This document shows, piece by piece, positions 1 to 8,057 of a stretch of DNA of 64,000 bases; the stretch's first letter is position 1, and every line of letters begins with the position of its first letter. Made by a program: the position numbers and the translations under genes. The stretch is from Bacterioplanes sp965233665. GTDB taxonomy: Bacteria; Pseudomonadota; Gammaproteobacteria; Pseudomonadales; Oceanobacteraceae. Under the pieces are notes generated by a model that was given only the letters and a program-made list of their open reading frames with translations, was not told the origin of the DNA and did no database searches. The stretch is taken from positions 1-64,000 of the forward strand of contig CBDDTG010000054.1 in the NCBI GenBank assembly GCA_965233665.1, given 5' to 3'.

Positions 1-35
1 AAACGACTGTTTGTCTGAGCGGACTGTGCCATAGC

Positions 36-68
36 TGTATAACCTGTGATTCAGACTTGTATAGGATT
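36..68 (+). promoter_or_regulatory. Three 11-bp repeats with TGTATA core (candidate MerR/LitR-type operator)
   Basis: TGTATA occurs at 36-41 and 58-63, exactly 22 bp apart. The intervening 11-mer begins TGATTC, so the stretch reads as three tandem 11-mers with a degenerate middle one. The same core in an 11-bp register recurs at 1730-1746 and 6992-7024. CarH/LitR-type MerR regulators are known to bind direct repeats in an 11-bp register; the assignment here is inference. Confidence 0.5.
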
Positions 69-104
69 AGTCTGGCTCAAAGAAGTTCTACACGTCAATG
101 TAAT

Positions 105-133
105 TTGTACAGATAAATCGTATTTTGTATAAG
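105..133 (+). promoter_or_regulatory. Promoter TTGTAC-N17-TATAAG with overlapping TGTACA/TGTATA motifs
   Basis: TTGTAC at 105-110 and TATAAG at 128-133 are separated by 17 bases, a normal sigma-70 layout. Both boxes overlap TGTACA (106-111) and TGTATA (126-131), so a protein bound to these motifs would occlude the promoter. The same TTGTAC-N17-TATAA layout occurs upstream of 1833. It precedes a strong ribosome binding site and the small ORF at 148. Confidence 0.45.
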
Positions 134-147
134 GAAAGGTAAAGCCC

Positions 148-234
148 ATGTCTAAGACGTATAAGTCAGCGGGCGGAAGCAGGAGGGAGAAGGGCGGGCA
201 AAGCGCTGCCCGCGGCAAGAAACATAGAAGTTGA
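148..234 (+). CDS. Small basic protein, 28 aa, unknown
   Basis: ATG at 148 follows an AAGGAAAGG ribosome binding site (131-139) and a good promoter with 17-bp spacing. The 28-residue product is rich in Arg, Lys, Gly and Ser, has no hydrophobic segment and no acidic patch, and ends 5 bases before the convergent CbiX gene stop at 240. It is too short for family assignment. The combination of promoter, Shine-Dalgarno and placement behind the repeated TGTATA operators argues that it is translated, perhaps as a small nucleic-acid-binding or regulatory peptide, but this is inference. It could also be a leader for a transcript that runs antisense to the neighbour. Confidence 0.4.
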   Translation: MSKTYKSAGGSRREKGGQSAARGKKHRS

Positions 235-239
235 AGGTT

Positions 240-620
240 TTAGGCGTTTTGGCCTTGTACGTGACGTGTCACCACCTGGCTGATGGCATTACTGACTTCG
301 GGCTCAAGGCCGACCGGTGGGTGTAGCTCGATGCTGACCTGTGGGTATTGGCTCATCAGTTCTGCAATCATGGCTGGCACGTCGCGGCGCAAGTGACGGC
401 CGGCGGCAAAAAACAGCGGCAGCACGTCAATGTCGGTGGCGCCAGCACCGGCGAGTTCTGCAACTTGGCTGGCCAGATCGGGTTGCGCCAGCTCCATATA
501 AGCCAGACGTACTTCTGTATCGCTGGGCAGTTGCTGGCAAATGCGCTGACGCAGTTGCTCGAACGGTGCTAACCAGTTGGGGTCGCTGCTGCCGTGGGCT
601 AATAAAATTGATGCTCGCAT
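240..620 (-). CDS. CbiX/SirB-type sirohydrochlorin chelatase family protein
   Basis: The 126-aa product is a single chelatase domain, the length of the short CbiX/SirB forms that insert cobalt or iron into sirohydrochlorin on the way to cobalamin or siroheme. The N-terminal LLAHGSSD carries the expected metal-binding His, and PLFFAAGRHLRRD carries the second conserved His. It is cytoplasmic. The start at 620 has GGAGTAAGG in front of it, and the gene lies 3 bases behind the FAD oxidoreductase, so the two form an operon. A tetrapyrrole chelatase beside putative light-type operators is suggestive, because some CarH/LitR regulators use B12, but metal specificity cannot be read from sequence. Confidence 0.8.
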   Translation of the reverse strand: MRASILLAHGSSDPNWLAPFEQLRQRICQQLPSDTEVRLAYMELAQPDLASQVAELAGAGATDIDVLPLFFAAGRHLRRDVPAMIAELMSQYPQVSIELHPPVGLEPEVSNAISQVVTRHVQGQNA

Positions 621-623
621 GCC

Positions 624-1604
624 TTACTCCAAAAAGGTGTTGATGTCGTTGCCGGCCTGGCGGCCACTGAGCCAGGCGCCTTCAACCGCGCCACTGTGGC
701 ACCAGTCGCCGCACACGCTGAGGCGCCTTTGGGCGTCACTTATGGCACCGCGCTGCAGCGGCTCCGCGGCAATGGCATACAGCCAGCGATGCAACCACTG
801 CTCTGTGGCGCGGGGTATCTGTAACTGCAATGCCTGTGCGAAGGCCGTTGTTAGCTCCTGTTGCACCTGCTCGCGCGGGTGCTCCAGCCGCTGTTGGCTC
901 CAGTGGTGATTGGCCTGAATGACCCAGGTCTCGTGCGCGTCGCGCTGCGGTTTGCTGTTATTGCGCGCCAGCCAACCGATGGCACCACACTTAACAAAGG
1001 CGGCATCAATGGCGGTGTTTAACGGTTGCTCGAATGCCAGTAATAAGGTCCAGCACGGCAGCATCTCGACCTGGCACTGCTGCTGCAGCTCCGGGCTGTC
1101 ACCTAGCAGAGGCTGTGCCTGGGCCGGCGGTAAGTTAACAATCAGGGCATCAAACGGGCCATGGCACTGCTGCTCATCATCGTGCAAATACCACTGCTGC
1201 TGATCAAACTGGCAGCGCACGATGCGAGTGGAGGTGGCGAACTCATCGGCACTGGCCACCAGTTGACGACTAAGCGCCGTCATACGGCTTACGCTGACAA
1301 AGCGCTCTACACCATCGGGCGATGGCCGCACGCCTGCGCTGTCGATCACCCAAGGCTCCACTGGCCAGGGCTCGATCCAGCCTTGTTGCCGCCACTGCTG
1401 CAATTGTTGGGCAAAGGCTTCGGTGTGGCTGCGCATAAACTGGGCACCCATGTCCCAACTGGCGTTGCCTACTTTTTTACTGGCCAGACGGCCACCTGAA
1501 CCGCGACTTTTATCAAACACAGTGACGTGATGTCCTTGCTGCTTTAACGCTTGCAGGGCGGTCAGGCCGGCCATGCCAGCGCCGACGATGGCGATGCGTG
1601 CCAT
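624..1604 (-). CDS. FAD/NAD(P)-dependent oxidoreductase, amine-oxidase/renalase-like
   Basis: The 326-aa protein begins with a Rossmann FAD-binding motif, IVGAGMAGLTALQAL, followed by the E/D-type end of the ADP-binding fold and a GSGGRL loop typical of flavin amine-oxidase-like proteins. A C-terminal SVCGDWC...VEGAWLSGRQAG segment fits the second flavin-binding motif. ATG at 1604 was chosen because GGAG lies 7 bases upstream; an in-frame start at 1649 has no comparable site. The gene is transcribed away from the operator region at 1675-1746 and leads into the chelatase gene. Such flavoproteins often neighbour photolyase and LitR-type regulon genes in marine bacteria (recollection, not tested). 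The substrate is unknown. Confidence 0.8.
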   Translation of the reverse strand: MARIAIVGAGMAGLTALQALKQQGHHVTVFDKSRGSGGRLASKKVGNASWDMGAQFMRSHTEAFAQQLQQWRQQGWIEPWPVEPWVIDSAGVRPSPDGVERFVSVSRMTALSRQLVASADEFATSTRIVRCQFDQQQWYLHDDEQQCHGPFDALIVNLPPAQAQPLLGDSPELQQQCQVEMLPCWTLLLAFEQPLNTAIDAAFVKCGAIGWLARNNSKPQRDAHETWVIQANHHWSQQRLEHPREQVQQELTTAFAQALQLQIPRATEQWLHRWLYAIAAEPLQRGAISDAQRRLSVCGDWCHSGAVEGAWLSGRQAGNDINTFLE

Positions 1605-1674
1605 GGAAATCTCCGGGTTGGGCGGTTGTAGCAGTATTGAAAGATGCAATGTATCAAAAAACAGTGACGGATCC

Positions 1675-1746
1675 TGTACAAAAATTCAAATGAACGTTTG
1701 AAATTTTATTGTACCTGTCGCTGGTCTTATGTATAACTGTTGTATA
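1675..1746. promoter_or_regulatory. Divergent control region with TGTACA/TGTATA motifs
   Basis: Motifs are TGTACA (1675-1680), TGTACC (1710-1715), TGTATA (1730-1735) and TGTATA (1741-1746). The last two are exactly 11 bp apart and lie in TGTATAACTGTTGTATAGA, which matches the block at 7003-7021 at 18 of 19 positions. TTGTAC (1709-1714), 17 bases and TATAAC (1732-1737) form a plus-strand promoter for the gene at 1833. The block sits between divergent genes (1604 minus, 1833 plus) and could control both. Confidence 0.55.
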
Positions 1747-1832
1747 GATAAGTATTTATACGTTGTGGCCTGGTGGGAGCAACCAGGCGATCACGGCTAA
1801 ATAGCAAGCAACCCGGCAAAAAGGTGAAGCAG

Positions 1833-3605
1833 ATGAACTACCAAGCCCCATTACGTGACATGCAATTTGTGCTGTACGAGCTGCTGCAAGGCGACCAGGT
1901 GTTGCCGGCACTGCCAGGCTATGAAGATGCGACCCGCGAAATTATGGACGCCATGCTCAACGAAGGCGCTAAGTTGGCCGAAAACGTGATGGCACCGCCT
2001 GAATGAAAGCGGCGATCGCGAAGGATGTCAGTACGACCCAGACAGCAAAACCGTGACCACACCCAAAGGGTTTAAAGAAGCCTACCAACAGTTTGCCGAA
2101 AACGGCTGGACGGCGTTGGCATCGCCGGTGGAATACGGCGGCCAGGGCCTGCCTCACACCCTAAATACCATTGCCGAAGAAATGGTGTGCTCAGCCAATT
2201 TATCGCTGGGTATGTATCCGGGCCTGACCCACGGTGCCATCAATGCATTAACCAGCTACGGCAGCGATGAGTTAAAAGAGCAATACCTGCCCAAACTGAT
2301 CAGTGGCGAATGGACCGGCACCATGTGCTTGACCGAGCCACACTGCGGCACAGACCTGGGCCTGATTCGCACCAAAGCTGAGCCCAATGCCGATGGTAGC
2401 TACGCCATCACGGGCACCAAGATTTGGATCACCGGCGGCGAACACGATTTGGTCGATAACATTGTGCATCTGGTGCTGGCCAAGCTGCCCGATGCACCGG
2501 CCGGCTCGAAGGGCATTTCGCTGTTTTTGGTGCCCAAAGTGCTGCCCGATGGCAGTCGTAACCCAGCCTTTTGCGGCGGGCTGGAGCATAAAATGGGCAT
2601 TAAAGGCTCAGCTACTTGTGTGATGAACTTTGAAGGCGCTCAGGGCTGGCTGATTGGCGAGCCGCACAAAGGCTTGCAAGCCATGTTTGTGATGATGAAC
2701 AGCGCGCGCTTGATGGTTGGCTTGCAAGGTTTAGGCGTGGCCGAAGCGGCCTATCAAACGTCCTTGGCGTTTGCCAAAGAGCGTCGTCAAAGCCGCTCAC
2801 TGGCAGGTCCACAAGAGCCGGATCAAGCGGCGGACAACATTCTGGTCCACCCGGATGTAAGGCGCATGGTATTGCGTCAGAAAGCCACCATTGAAGGCGG
2901 CCGGGCGCTGGCCTATTTCGCTGCCATGCAGATCGACATTGCCCACAAAGCCGAAAGTGCTGAAGAGCGTGAGCAAGCCGATGATCTGGTGCAGCTGCTG
3001 ACGCCAGTCATCAAAGCTTACCTAACCGATGAAGGTTTCTTCTGCGCCAACGACGGTTTGCAGCTGATGGGCGGCAATGGCTACACCCAGGATTGGCCGG
3101 TGGAGCAGTTGGTGCGCGATGCACGCATTACCCGTATTTACGAGGGCACCAACGGCATCCAGGCGTTGGATTTAGTTGGGCGCAAGCTGGGCATGCACGG
3201 CGGCCCGCGCCCATTAAGCGTTTGTTTGCCATGTTGGATCAATACATCCAGCAACATACAGATGCCCCGCACGCTGAAGCAGTAAAAGCGAGCACCGCGC
3301 GGTTGCAAAAAGCCACCATGTGGCTGATGCAAAATGGCATGCAGGATCGCGAGCAAGCCGGTGCCGCCGCCACACCTTATCTACGTTTGATGGCGCTCAC
3401 CATGATGGCGTATTTCTGGAGCCGCATGGCGATGACGGCACAGCAAGCGCTGGACAACGGCAGTACAGAAACGGATTTTTATCAGGCTAAGCTGTTCAGT
3501 GCCGACTTTTTCTTTGCCAAACTGTTGCCTCAGGCCGAGGCCTTGATGGCAGACATTGAGTCCGGCAAAGACAGCGTGATGGCGATGACCGCCGATATGA
3601 TGTGA
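1833..3605 (+). pseudogene. Acyl-CoA dehydrogenase with C-terminal extension, two frameshifts
   Basis: Read across frames, this is a full-length acyl-CoA dehydrogenase of the long type (about 590 aa) with the extra C-terminal domain. It oxidises acyl-CoA thioesters with FAD, and features include CLTEPHCGTDLG, ITGTKIWITGGEHD and the terminal RITRIYEGTNGIQALDL signature. The start at 1833 (MNYQAPLRD) follows an AAGGTG site. Frame one ends at 2006 because of an apparent extra C near 1996-1999; restoring it joins ...VMAP to LNESGDREG. A second shift near 3203-3213, in a C-rich stretch, separates ...GRKLGMHGG from KRLFAMLDQYI. No other stops occur, so this is either a very recent pseudogene or sequence error. 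It sits behind the TGTATA operator region and 14 bases before the next gene. Confidence 0.75.
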
Positions 3606-3619
3606 GTCCGGAGGGGCGT

Positions 3620-4531
3620 ATGAGCAAGAACATATTAATCACAGGGGGTACCGGCTTTATTGGTCAGCAACTGGTTGATCAATGGCTCCAGCACGACCAC
3701 CAGGTGACCGTGTTCAGCCGTCGCCCTAATTGGGTAGCTCAGCGCTGGGGTGGACGCGTGACTGCCGTCAACACCCTGGCGCAGCTGGGCGAACGCTACC
3801 ACTGGCTGATTAACCTGGCGGGTGAGGGCATTGCCGATCAGCGCTGGAGTGAAGCGCGCAAGCAAGTATTGCGCGCTTCGCGCATCGACTTTACCCGCGA
3901 TTTGGCCGATTGGGCGGCCAGCAGTCAGCAGCAGTTTGAATGCGTCATCAGCGGCTCGGCCGTCGGTTATTACGGCGGCTTGAGCGGCTCGGCTGAGCAG
4001 CAAACCGTGACCGAACAAAGCCATGCCGGGCAGGATTACGCTGCCCGCTTGTGCCAAGACTGGGAGCGTGCGGCGACGGCATTGACCCCGCACACACAGC
4101 GCTTAATCACCGTGCGCACTGGGTTGGTATTAGGCCCGCGCGGTGGCATGTTGCAGCGCATGTGGTTGCCGTTTTATTTAGGCTTAGGTGGCCCAATCGG
4201 CAGCGGTGGGCAATACATGCCGTGGATTCATCGCCACGATTATTGCCGCGCCATTCACTGGTTACTCGACAGCGAACAGCAGGGCGCCTTTAACCTCGCG
4301 GCCCCTGAGCCGGTCACTAATCGTGAGTTCAGCCGCACGCTGGCTGGCACCATGAAGCGACCGGCCATTTTGCCGATGCCAACGCCCATGGCCAAGCTGG
4401 CCTTTGGTGAAATGAGTGACTTGCTGTTGTTTGGCCAGCGAGTCCTGCCAGAACGGCTGTTAGAGCAGCATTTTGCTTTTGATTTCCCGTCTCTGGCGCC
4501 TGCCTTACAAGACATACGCACACGTTGGTAG
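3620..4531 (+). CDS. TIGR01777-family NAD-dependent epimerase-like protein
   Basis: The 303-aa product is an atypical short-chain dehydrogenase of the TIGR01777/YfcH group. It has an N-terminal nucleotide-binding motif, ILITGGTGFIGQQLV, a conserved ISGSAVGYYG segment, LVLGPRGGML, MPWIHRHDYCRAI and a C-terminal domain around the LPMPTPMAKLAFGEMSDLLL stretch. The ATG at 3620 is preferred over an in-frame GTG at 3602 because GGAGGGG sits 3-9 bases before it. It is cytoplasmic and the reaction is unknown. It follows the broken acyl-CoA dehydrogenase closely and was probably co-transcribed with it. Members of this family are frequent in light-induced regulons of non-phototrophic gammaproteobacteria, which fits the operator motifs upstream (recollection plus inference). 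Confidence 0.85.
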   Translation: MSKNILITGGTGFIGQQLVDQWLQHDHQVTVFSRRPNWVAQRWGGRVTAVNTLAQLGERYHWLINLAGEGIADQRWSEARKQVLRASRIDFTRDLADWAASSQQQFECVISGSAVGYYGGLSGSAEQQTVTEQSHAGQDYAARLCQDWERAATALTPHTQRLITVRTGLVLGPRGGMLQRMWLPFYLGLGGPIGSGGQYMPWIHRHDYCRAIHWLLDSEQQGAFNLAAPEPVTNREFSRTLAGTMKRPAILPMPTPMAKLAFGEMSDLLLFGQRVLPERLLEQHFAFDFPSLAPALQDIRTRW

Positions 4532-4823
4532 TGCGCATGGTCGTGTGCCAAGTTTTTGTTGGTTTTTATATCAATAAAAACTGGCGCTTTTCTCTGAGTG
4601 ACATTCCTTTCAGTTGTGCCTGTTTTGGGCTGTTCGTTTGTACAGTGGCTGTTTTTTGACAGGAGAGCGGCTGGCGACCGCGCTAAGCGCCTGTTTTTAC
4701 GTCAAATATTTATCGTCGGCTTGGTTGGCTCACGGCTCTGTAGTTTTCTGTTATCCACAATTGATATGGGCTCAGCTTGCGACTAAAACTAATAGTGCAA
4801 TGCCGCTTATATAGGTGTGAGTT
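4532..4823. other. Intergenic stretch without a supported gene
   Basis: Short ORFs here lack ribosome binding sites and recognisable products. An isolated TGTACA occurs at 4639-4644 without an 11-bp partner. The right end presumably holds the promoter of the gene at 4824. Confidence 0.5.
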
Positions 4824-5153
4824 ATGAGCATCAGCAAACCAACCCTGGCCTCGCCCTTGTATGAATTCGACTTGGGATACCAGGTAACGTATGTCAATTA
4901 CAGTCGCGCAAATGAGCTGGTGGATGCTCAGCTAATACTCACCATGGAACGTGGACATGAGCGCAAAACCTTCGTGTTTTCACAACCACAATTTAACGAC
5001 GTAGATCGCAACCTGGTCTCCAGTCATGGCGTTTACATCGCCACCATTAAAAGCTCGCCTTTGGCGCCCAACCGCATTGAGGTGGGCGACGTAGACGGAG
5101 GATTCGCCTACTTCACTGCCAGAAGCGTACGCAACATTACCCCAACGGCCTGA
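4824..5153 (+). CDS. Hypothetical protein, 109 aa
   Basis: The product is a soluble 109-aa protein without signal peptide or membrane segment. It has alternating charged and beta-prone stretches (QVTYVNYS, AQLILTMERG, GVYIATIKSS, GGFAYFTARS) that suggest a small all-beta fold. ATG at 4824 follows an AGGTGTGAG site. A strong rho-independent terminator lies 34 bases after the stop, so it is a monocistronic unit. I do not recognise the family. Clean coding structure, start signal and terminator support it as a real gene. Confidence 0.65.
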   Translation: MSISKPTLASPLYEFDLGYQVTYVNYSRANELVDAQLILTMERGHERKTFVFSQPQFNDVDRNLVSSHGVYIATIKSSPLAPNRIEVGDVDGGFAYFTARSVRNITPTA

Positions 5154-5186
5154 CCTCAACGGAGTGGTTTTGGCCACAGCACCCTC

Positions 5187-5209
5187 AAGCGGCTTCGGCC
5201 GCTTTTTTT
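5187..5209 (+). terminator. Rho-independent terminator of the 4824 gene
   Basis: AAGCGGC (5187-5193) pairs with GCCGCTT (5198-5204) around a TTCG tetraloop, and the stem runs into a T tract. Confidence 0.85.
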
Positions 5210-5236
5210 ATGCCTGCCTTTTGTCGTTTGGGCTAA

Positions 5237-5410
5237 GGCACCTCCGAATAATTCGGTGCCCGCTCTGAATCGCCAGAGGATTTCAGATCACGAAGCCGGT
5301 TTGCCGCTCTAGCAAGGCTACAGCAAAAATCGGCGACACTGAGCTGGAGTTCTCTGGCGCTCCTCATCGGGTGCGATCAGCAGAGCTGTGCAGAATTATC
5401 CAGAGGTGCC
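5237..5410. mobile_element. MITE copy 1 (174 bp, internally deleted)
   Basis: Terminal inverted repeats are GGCACCTCCGAATAATTC on the left and GAATTATCCAGAGGTGCC on the right, flanked by CTAA on both sides (5233-5236 and 5411-5414). Related copies lie at 17641-17902 and 27744-27992. This copy lacks roughly 90 bases of the interior present in the others. No transposase is encoded. The 4-bp YTAR-type duplication is typical of the IS5 family, suggesting mobilisation in trans by such an element (inference). Confidence 0.8.
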
Positions 5411-5452
5411 CTAAGTGTTATGCTGCTGGAAAAATGAGCTAAGGATAACGGA

Positions 5453-6979
5453 ATGACGGATGCATTATTTCGCGCTGCCGCCTATGCAGTGCTGGGGCTG
5501 GTCGGCACATTGGCATTGCTGTTGTTGCTGGCATTGGTTTGGGGCATTGGGGCCTACATCAGCGACCGGCGGCAAACCCGCCATACGGTGCGACGTAACT
5601 TCCCGGTATTGGGTCGTTTTCGCTACGTGTTTGAGCATTTGGGCGAGTTTTTCCGGCAGTATTTTTTTGCCATGGACCGAGAAGAAATGCCTTTTAACCG
5701 CGCCGAGCGGGGTTGGGCCTATAAAGCCGCGAAAAAAGTCGACACCACCGTCGCCTTTGGCTCGACCCGCAGGCTCGATGTGCCTGGCACCGTGATGTTT
5801 GTTAACAGCCCATTTCCGGCGTTAAAAAAAGACTTTGCCGAGCCTTCTGCCTTGTTAATTGGCGAGCACTGTCGCCACCCTTATCGCACCGCTTCTTTGA
5901 TTAACATTTCTGGCATGAGCTACGGCGCATTATCACGCCCGGCGGTACAGGCGTTGTCTAAGGGTGCCAAGCTGGCTGGCTGCTGGATGAACACAGGGGA
6001 AGGCGCATTAACGCCGTACCATTTGCAAGGCGGCTGTGATCTGGTGGTGCAAATTGGCACCGCCAAATACGGTGTGCGCGATGAGCAGGGTCAATTAGAT
6101 GATGAAAAACTGCGCAAGGTCGCCGCCCATCAGCAGGTGCGCATGTTTGAAATCAAACTCAGCCAAGGCGCCAAACCCGGCAAAGGCGGCATTTTACCAG
6201 GCGAAAAAGTCAGCACTGAAATTGCCGCCATTCGCGGTATTCCCGCCGGTCAGGACTCCATCAGCCCCAATGGCCACCCCGAGGTGCGCTCGGTGGACGA
6301 CTTGCTCGATATGATTGCCCACGTGCGCTCAATTACTGGCAAGCCCACCGGGTTAAAAACCGTGTTGGGCGACATTGGCTGGATCGAAGAGTTATGCAAA
6401 GCCATTCGCCGCCGTGGTGCTGAAAGTGCGCCCGACTTTATTACCCTCGATGGCGCTGAGGGCGGCACAGGCGCATCACCGCAGCCACTGATGGATTACA
6501 TGGGCCTGCCACTGGCGCAGGCATTGCCCATGCTGGTGGACAAGCTCGACGAATTTTACCTGCGGCCGCGCATTCGCATCATTGCCTCCGGCAAACTCAT
6601 TAACCCAGACCGTGTCGCTTGGGCGCTGTGCGTGGGAGCGGATTTTGTCGTCAGTGCGCGGGGTTTTATGTTTGCCTTGGGCTGCATTCAAGCGCTGCAG
6701 TGCAATAAAAACACCTGCCCCACAGGCATCACCACCCACAACTCCAGATTGCAGCGTGGCCTGGTAGAAGCCGATAAATCCCAGCGGGTGGCCAACTATG
6801 TCGATACCATGATCTATGAAGTCGGCATGATTGCCCACTCCTGCGGCGTTGATGAGCCGCGCAAATTGCGCCGCGACCATGCACGCTTGGTACAACCCAA
6901 TGGCAGCGCCCCCTTGCTGAGTGAACTGTATGGCAGCCGTGAGTTTCACCCGGGCGAGTCACTGCAGCTGGACGACTGA
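5453..6979 (+). CDS. FMN-binding glutamate synthase-like family protein, membrane-anchored
   Basis: This 508-aa protein has one N-terminal transmembrane helix (about residues 12-34) followed by a GltS-type TIM-barrel domain homologous to the synthase domain of glutamate synthase. Visible motifs are INISGMSYGALS, KGGILPGEKV, the FMN-site segment LDGAEGGTGASP, and the Cys-rich ALQCNKNTCPTGITTH expected to bind an iron-sulphur cluster. It lacks the amidotransferase domain, so it is a stand-alone oxidoreductase whose substrate is unknown. ATG at 5453 follows AAGGATAACGG. The MITE at 5237-5410 lies 42 bases upstream and probably displaced or altered the promoter. Confidence 0.85.
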   Translation: MTDALFRAAAYAVLGLVGTLALLLLLALVWGIGAYISDRRQTRHTVRRNFPVLGRFRYVFEHLGEFFRQYFFAMDREEMPFNRAERGWAYKAAKKVDTTVAFGSTRRLDVPGTVMFVNSPFPALKKDFAEPSALLIGEHCRHPYRTASLINISGMSYGALSRPAVQALSKGAKLAGCWMNTGEGALTPYHLQGGCDLVVQIGTAKYGVRDEQGQLDDEKLRKVAAHQQVRMFEIKLSQGAKPGKGGILPGEKVSTEIAAIRGIPAGQDSISPNGHPEVRSVDDLLDMIAHVRSITGKPTGLKTVLGDIGWIEELCKAIRRRGAESAPDFITLDGAEGGTGASPQPLMDYMGLPLAQALPMLVDKLDEFYLRPRIRIIASGKLINPDRVAWALCVGADFVVSARGFMFALGCIQALQCNKNTCPTGITTHNSRLQRGLVEADKSQRVANYVDTMIYEVGMIAHSCGVDEPRKLRRDHARLVQPNGSAPLLSELYGSREFHPGESLQLDD

Positions 6980-6991
6980 GGGAATTGCTTT

Positions 6992-7024
6992 AATATACTT
7001 GATGTATAAGTGTTGTATAGAGTG
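6992..7024 (+). promoter_or_regulatory. Three tandem 11-bp repeats, candidate operator of the DUF6482 gene
   Basis: The 11-mers AATATACTTGA, TGTATAAGTGT and TGTATAGAGTG follow each other without gap. The last two reproduce the block at 1730-1748 almost exactly. The repeats end about 10 bases before the start codon, at a position where a bound repressor would block initiation. This is the clearest 11-bp repeat array of the window. Confidence 0.6.
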
Positions 7025-7034
7025 GAGCCGCCCC

Positions 7035-7358
7035 ATGAGTATTACCATGAATCAGGTCCGTCAGCTGTCACAGATCGATAAAGTCGTGATTCACTCCCTC
7101 GACCTGTGTTTGTACCAGGTATCCGTGTGGGTCAACGGCGAAGAGCAGTACGTGACTGACAGCAAAGGCAAACTGCTGCGCTCGTTTAACCTGTTGAACT
7201 TGCAAACCCTGTTCGAAGGCTTGCCCGTGACGCAAATGGTATTGCGCCAGCAAAGCGCCTACGACGAAATGGTCGGCCAACCGAGTCGCGAGCACAGCAA
7301 TGCGCTGGAAGTGCCGCTAAGCAATAACAGCGTGGGGCGGCCGCTGACGTTGCAGTAG
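7035..7358 (+). CDS. DUF6482 family protein
   Basis: The 107-aa product resembles the DUF6482 family, small cytoplasmic proteins with a VTDSKGKLLRSFNL segment (residues about 40-55) and a conserved C-terminal YDEMVGQ motif. Function is unknown; some members have been mislabelled as metal ABC transporter ATPase. The start at 7035 was chosen over upstream in-frame starts inside the preceding gene because GTGGAG lies 8 bases before it and the operator-like repeats end just upstream. It is monocistronic and separated from the FMN protein by 55 bases that contain the three 11-bp repeats, implying control by the same regulator as the 1-1750 region. Confidence 0.75.
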   Translation: MSITMNQVRQLSQIDKVVIHSLDLCLYQVSVWVNGEEQYVTDSKGKLLRSFNLLNLQTLFEGLPVTQMVLRQQSAYDEMVGQPSREHSNALEVPLSNNSVGRPLTLQ

Positions 7359-8035
7359 GGGTGGGCTTTTTATTTGGTGGCGATACTGTGGTCGCCGCAA
7401 CGCCAACAGCCTGCATCCCGGCAGGATGTTGGTTGGTGCTGCCGTCCGAGCAGCCCGTGCGGGCACAGCCATTGCCAACTCAGGTGGCCTGCTAAGGCGC
7501 GGAAAACCAGGGCGCGAAACCGAAGGCGAGCAACTGCGCGATAGCATCTGAGTCGTCCGACAGTGTTTAACGGCATCACCATGTAAGTCGCTGTAACATT
7601 AGGGTGCCAAGAAGCTGTAGAAATGCCCGTCGAGTTGCGGCAAACTAAATTTATTGTTTTCAGAGTCAATAAGAAACGTCGTGGCTACACCAGTTAGGGA
7701 GTGTGCTAACTCGTTGGCAATGTGTCGATATGTGATTGCTGCGTGACCAACGAGCTGGCGAGAACTGCCTGGGCTGTGCTCAGCTGGGAACAGAAATACA
7801 TGAAATATGAAGGCACCACGGTAGTTGCGTGAGTAAGAAATGATGTCAAAAAGGTAGAGCCACAATCTGGGCACTCTGTACCTAACTACGTTCTTCGAGA
7901 ACGATAAGCTGATAAGAGCCAGGTTGGCGGAGTTCATCCAGGATGTGACCGAAGGGTCAGACAGAATTCGAATAGATGGCTGCACTACACCAAAGACTGA
8001 TTTTTTTGCTTGCACAATGAGGGGTGTCCATAGAT
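7359..8035. other. Transition into the cassette region, no confident gene
   Basis: The first half is GC-rich like the core genome, the second half is AT-richer like the following cassettes. A minus-strand ORF at 7599-8015 (138 aa, GTG start, no ribosome binding site) could be a real but unrecognised gene; another at 7370-7669 ends in a Cys-rich segment without supporting signals. Neither is called. The boundary between chromosome and cassette array lies somewhere here. Confidence 0.4.
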
Positions 8036-8042
8036 GTTATGT
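8036..8042 (+). other. attC-type R' box GTTATGT at cassette boundary
   Basis: GTTATGT lies 15 bases before the likely GTG start of the first cassette gene, the normal position of an attC/attI core crossover site. The same heptamer ends the full attC at 13771-13777. The matching left half of this site was not identified. Confidence 0.35.
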
Positions 8043-8057
8043 TTTATAGGAAGTATC

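Noticed and set aside
4639..4644. Additional TGTACA operator
   Set aside because: Single hexamer with no partner at 11 or 22 bp and no promoter layout around it.
4598..4814. Short overlapping plus-strand ORFs before the 109-aa gene
   Set aside because: No ribosome sites and no conserved features; treated as intergenic.
7370..7669. Minus-strand ORF ending in a Cys-rich segment
   Set aside because: No ribosome binding site, GC-driven open frame and no recognisable domain; the Cys pattern alone is not enough.
7599..8015. Minus-strand ORF of 138 aa
   Set aside because: GTG start without Shine-Dalgarno and no family; kept only as a possibility in the description of the gap.
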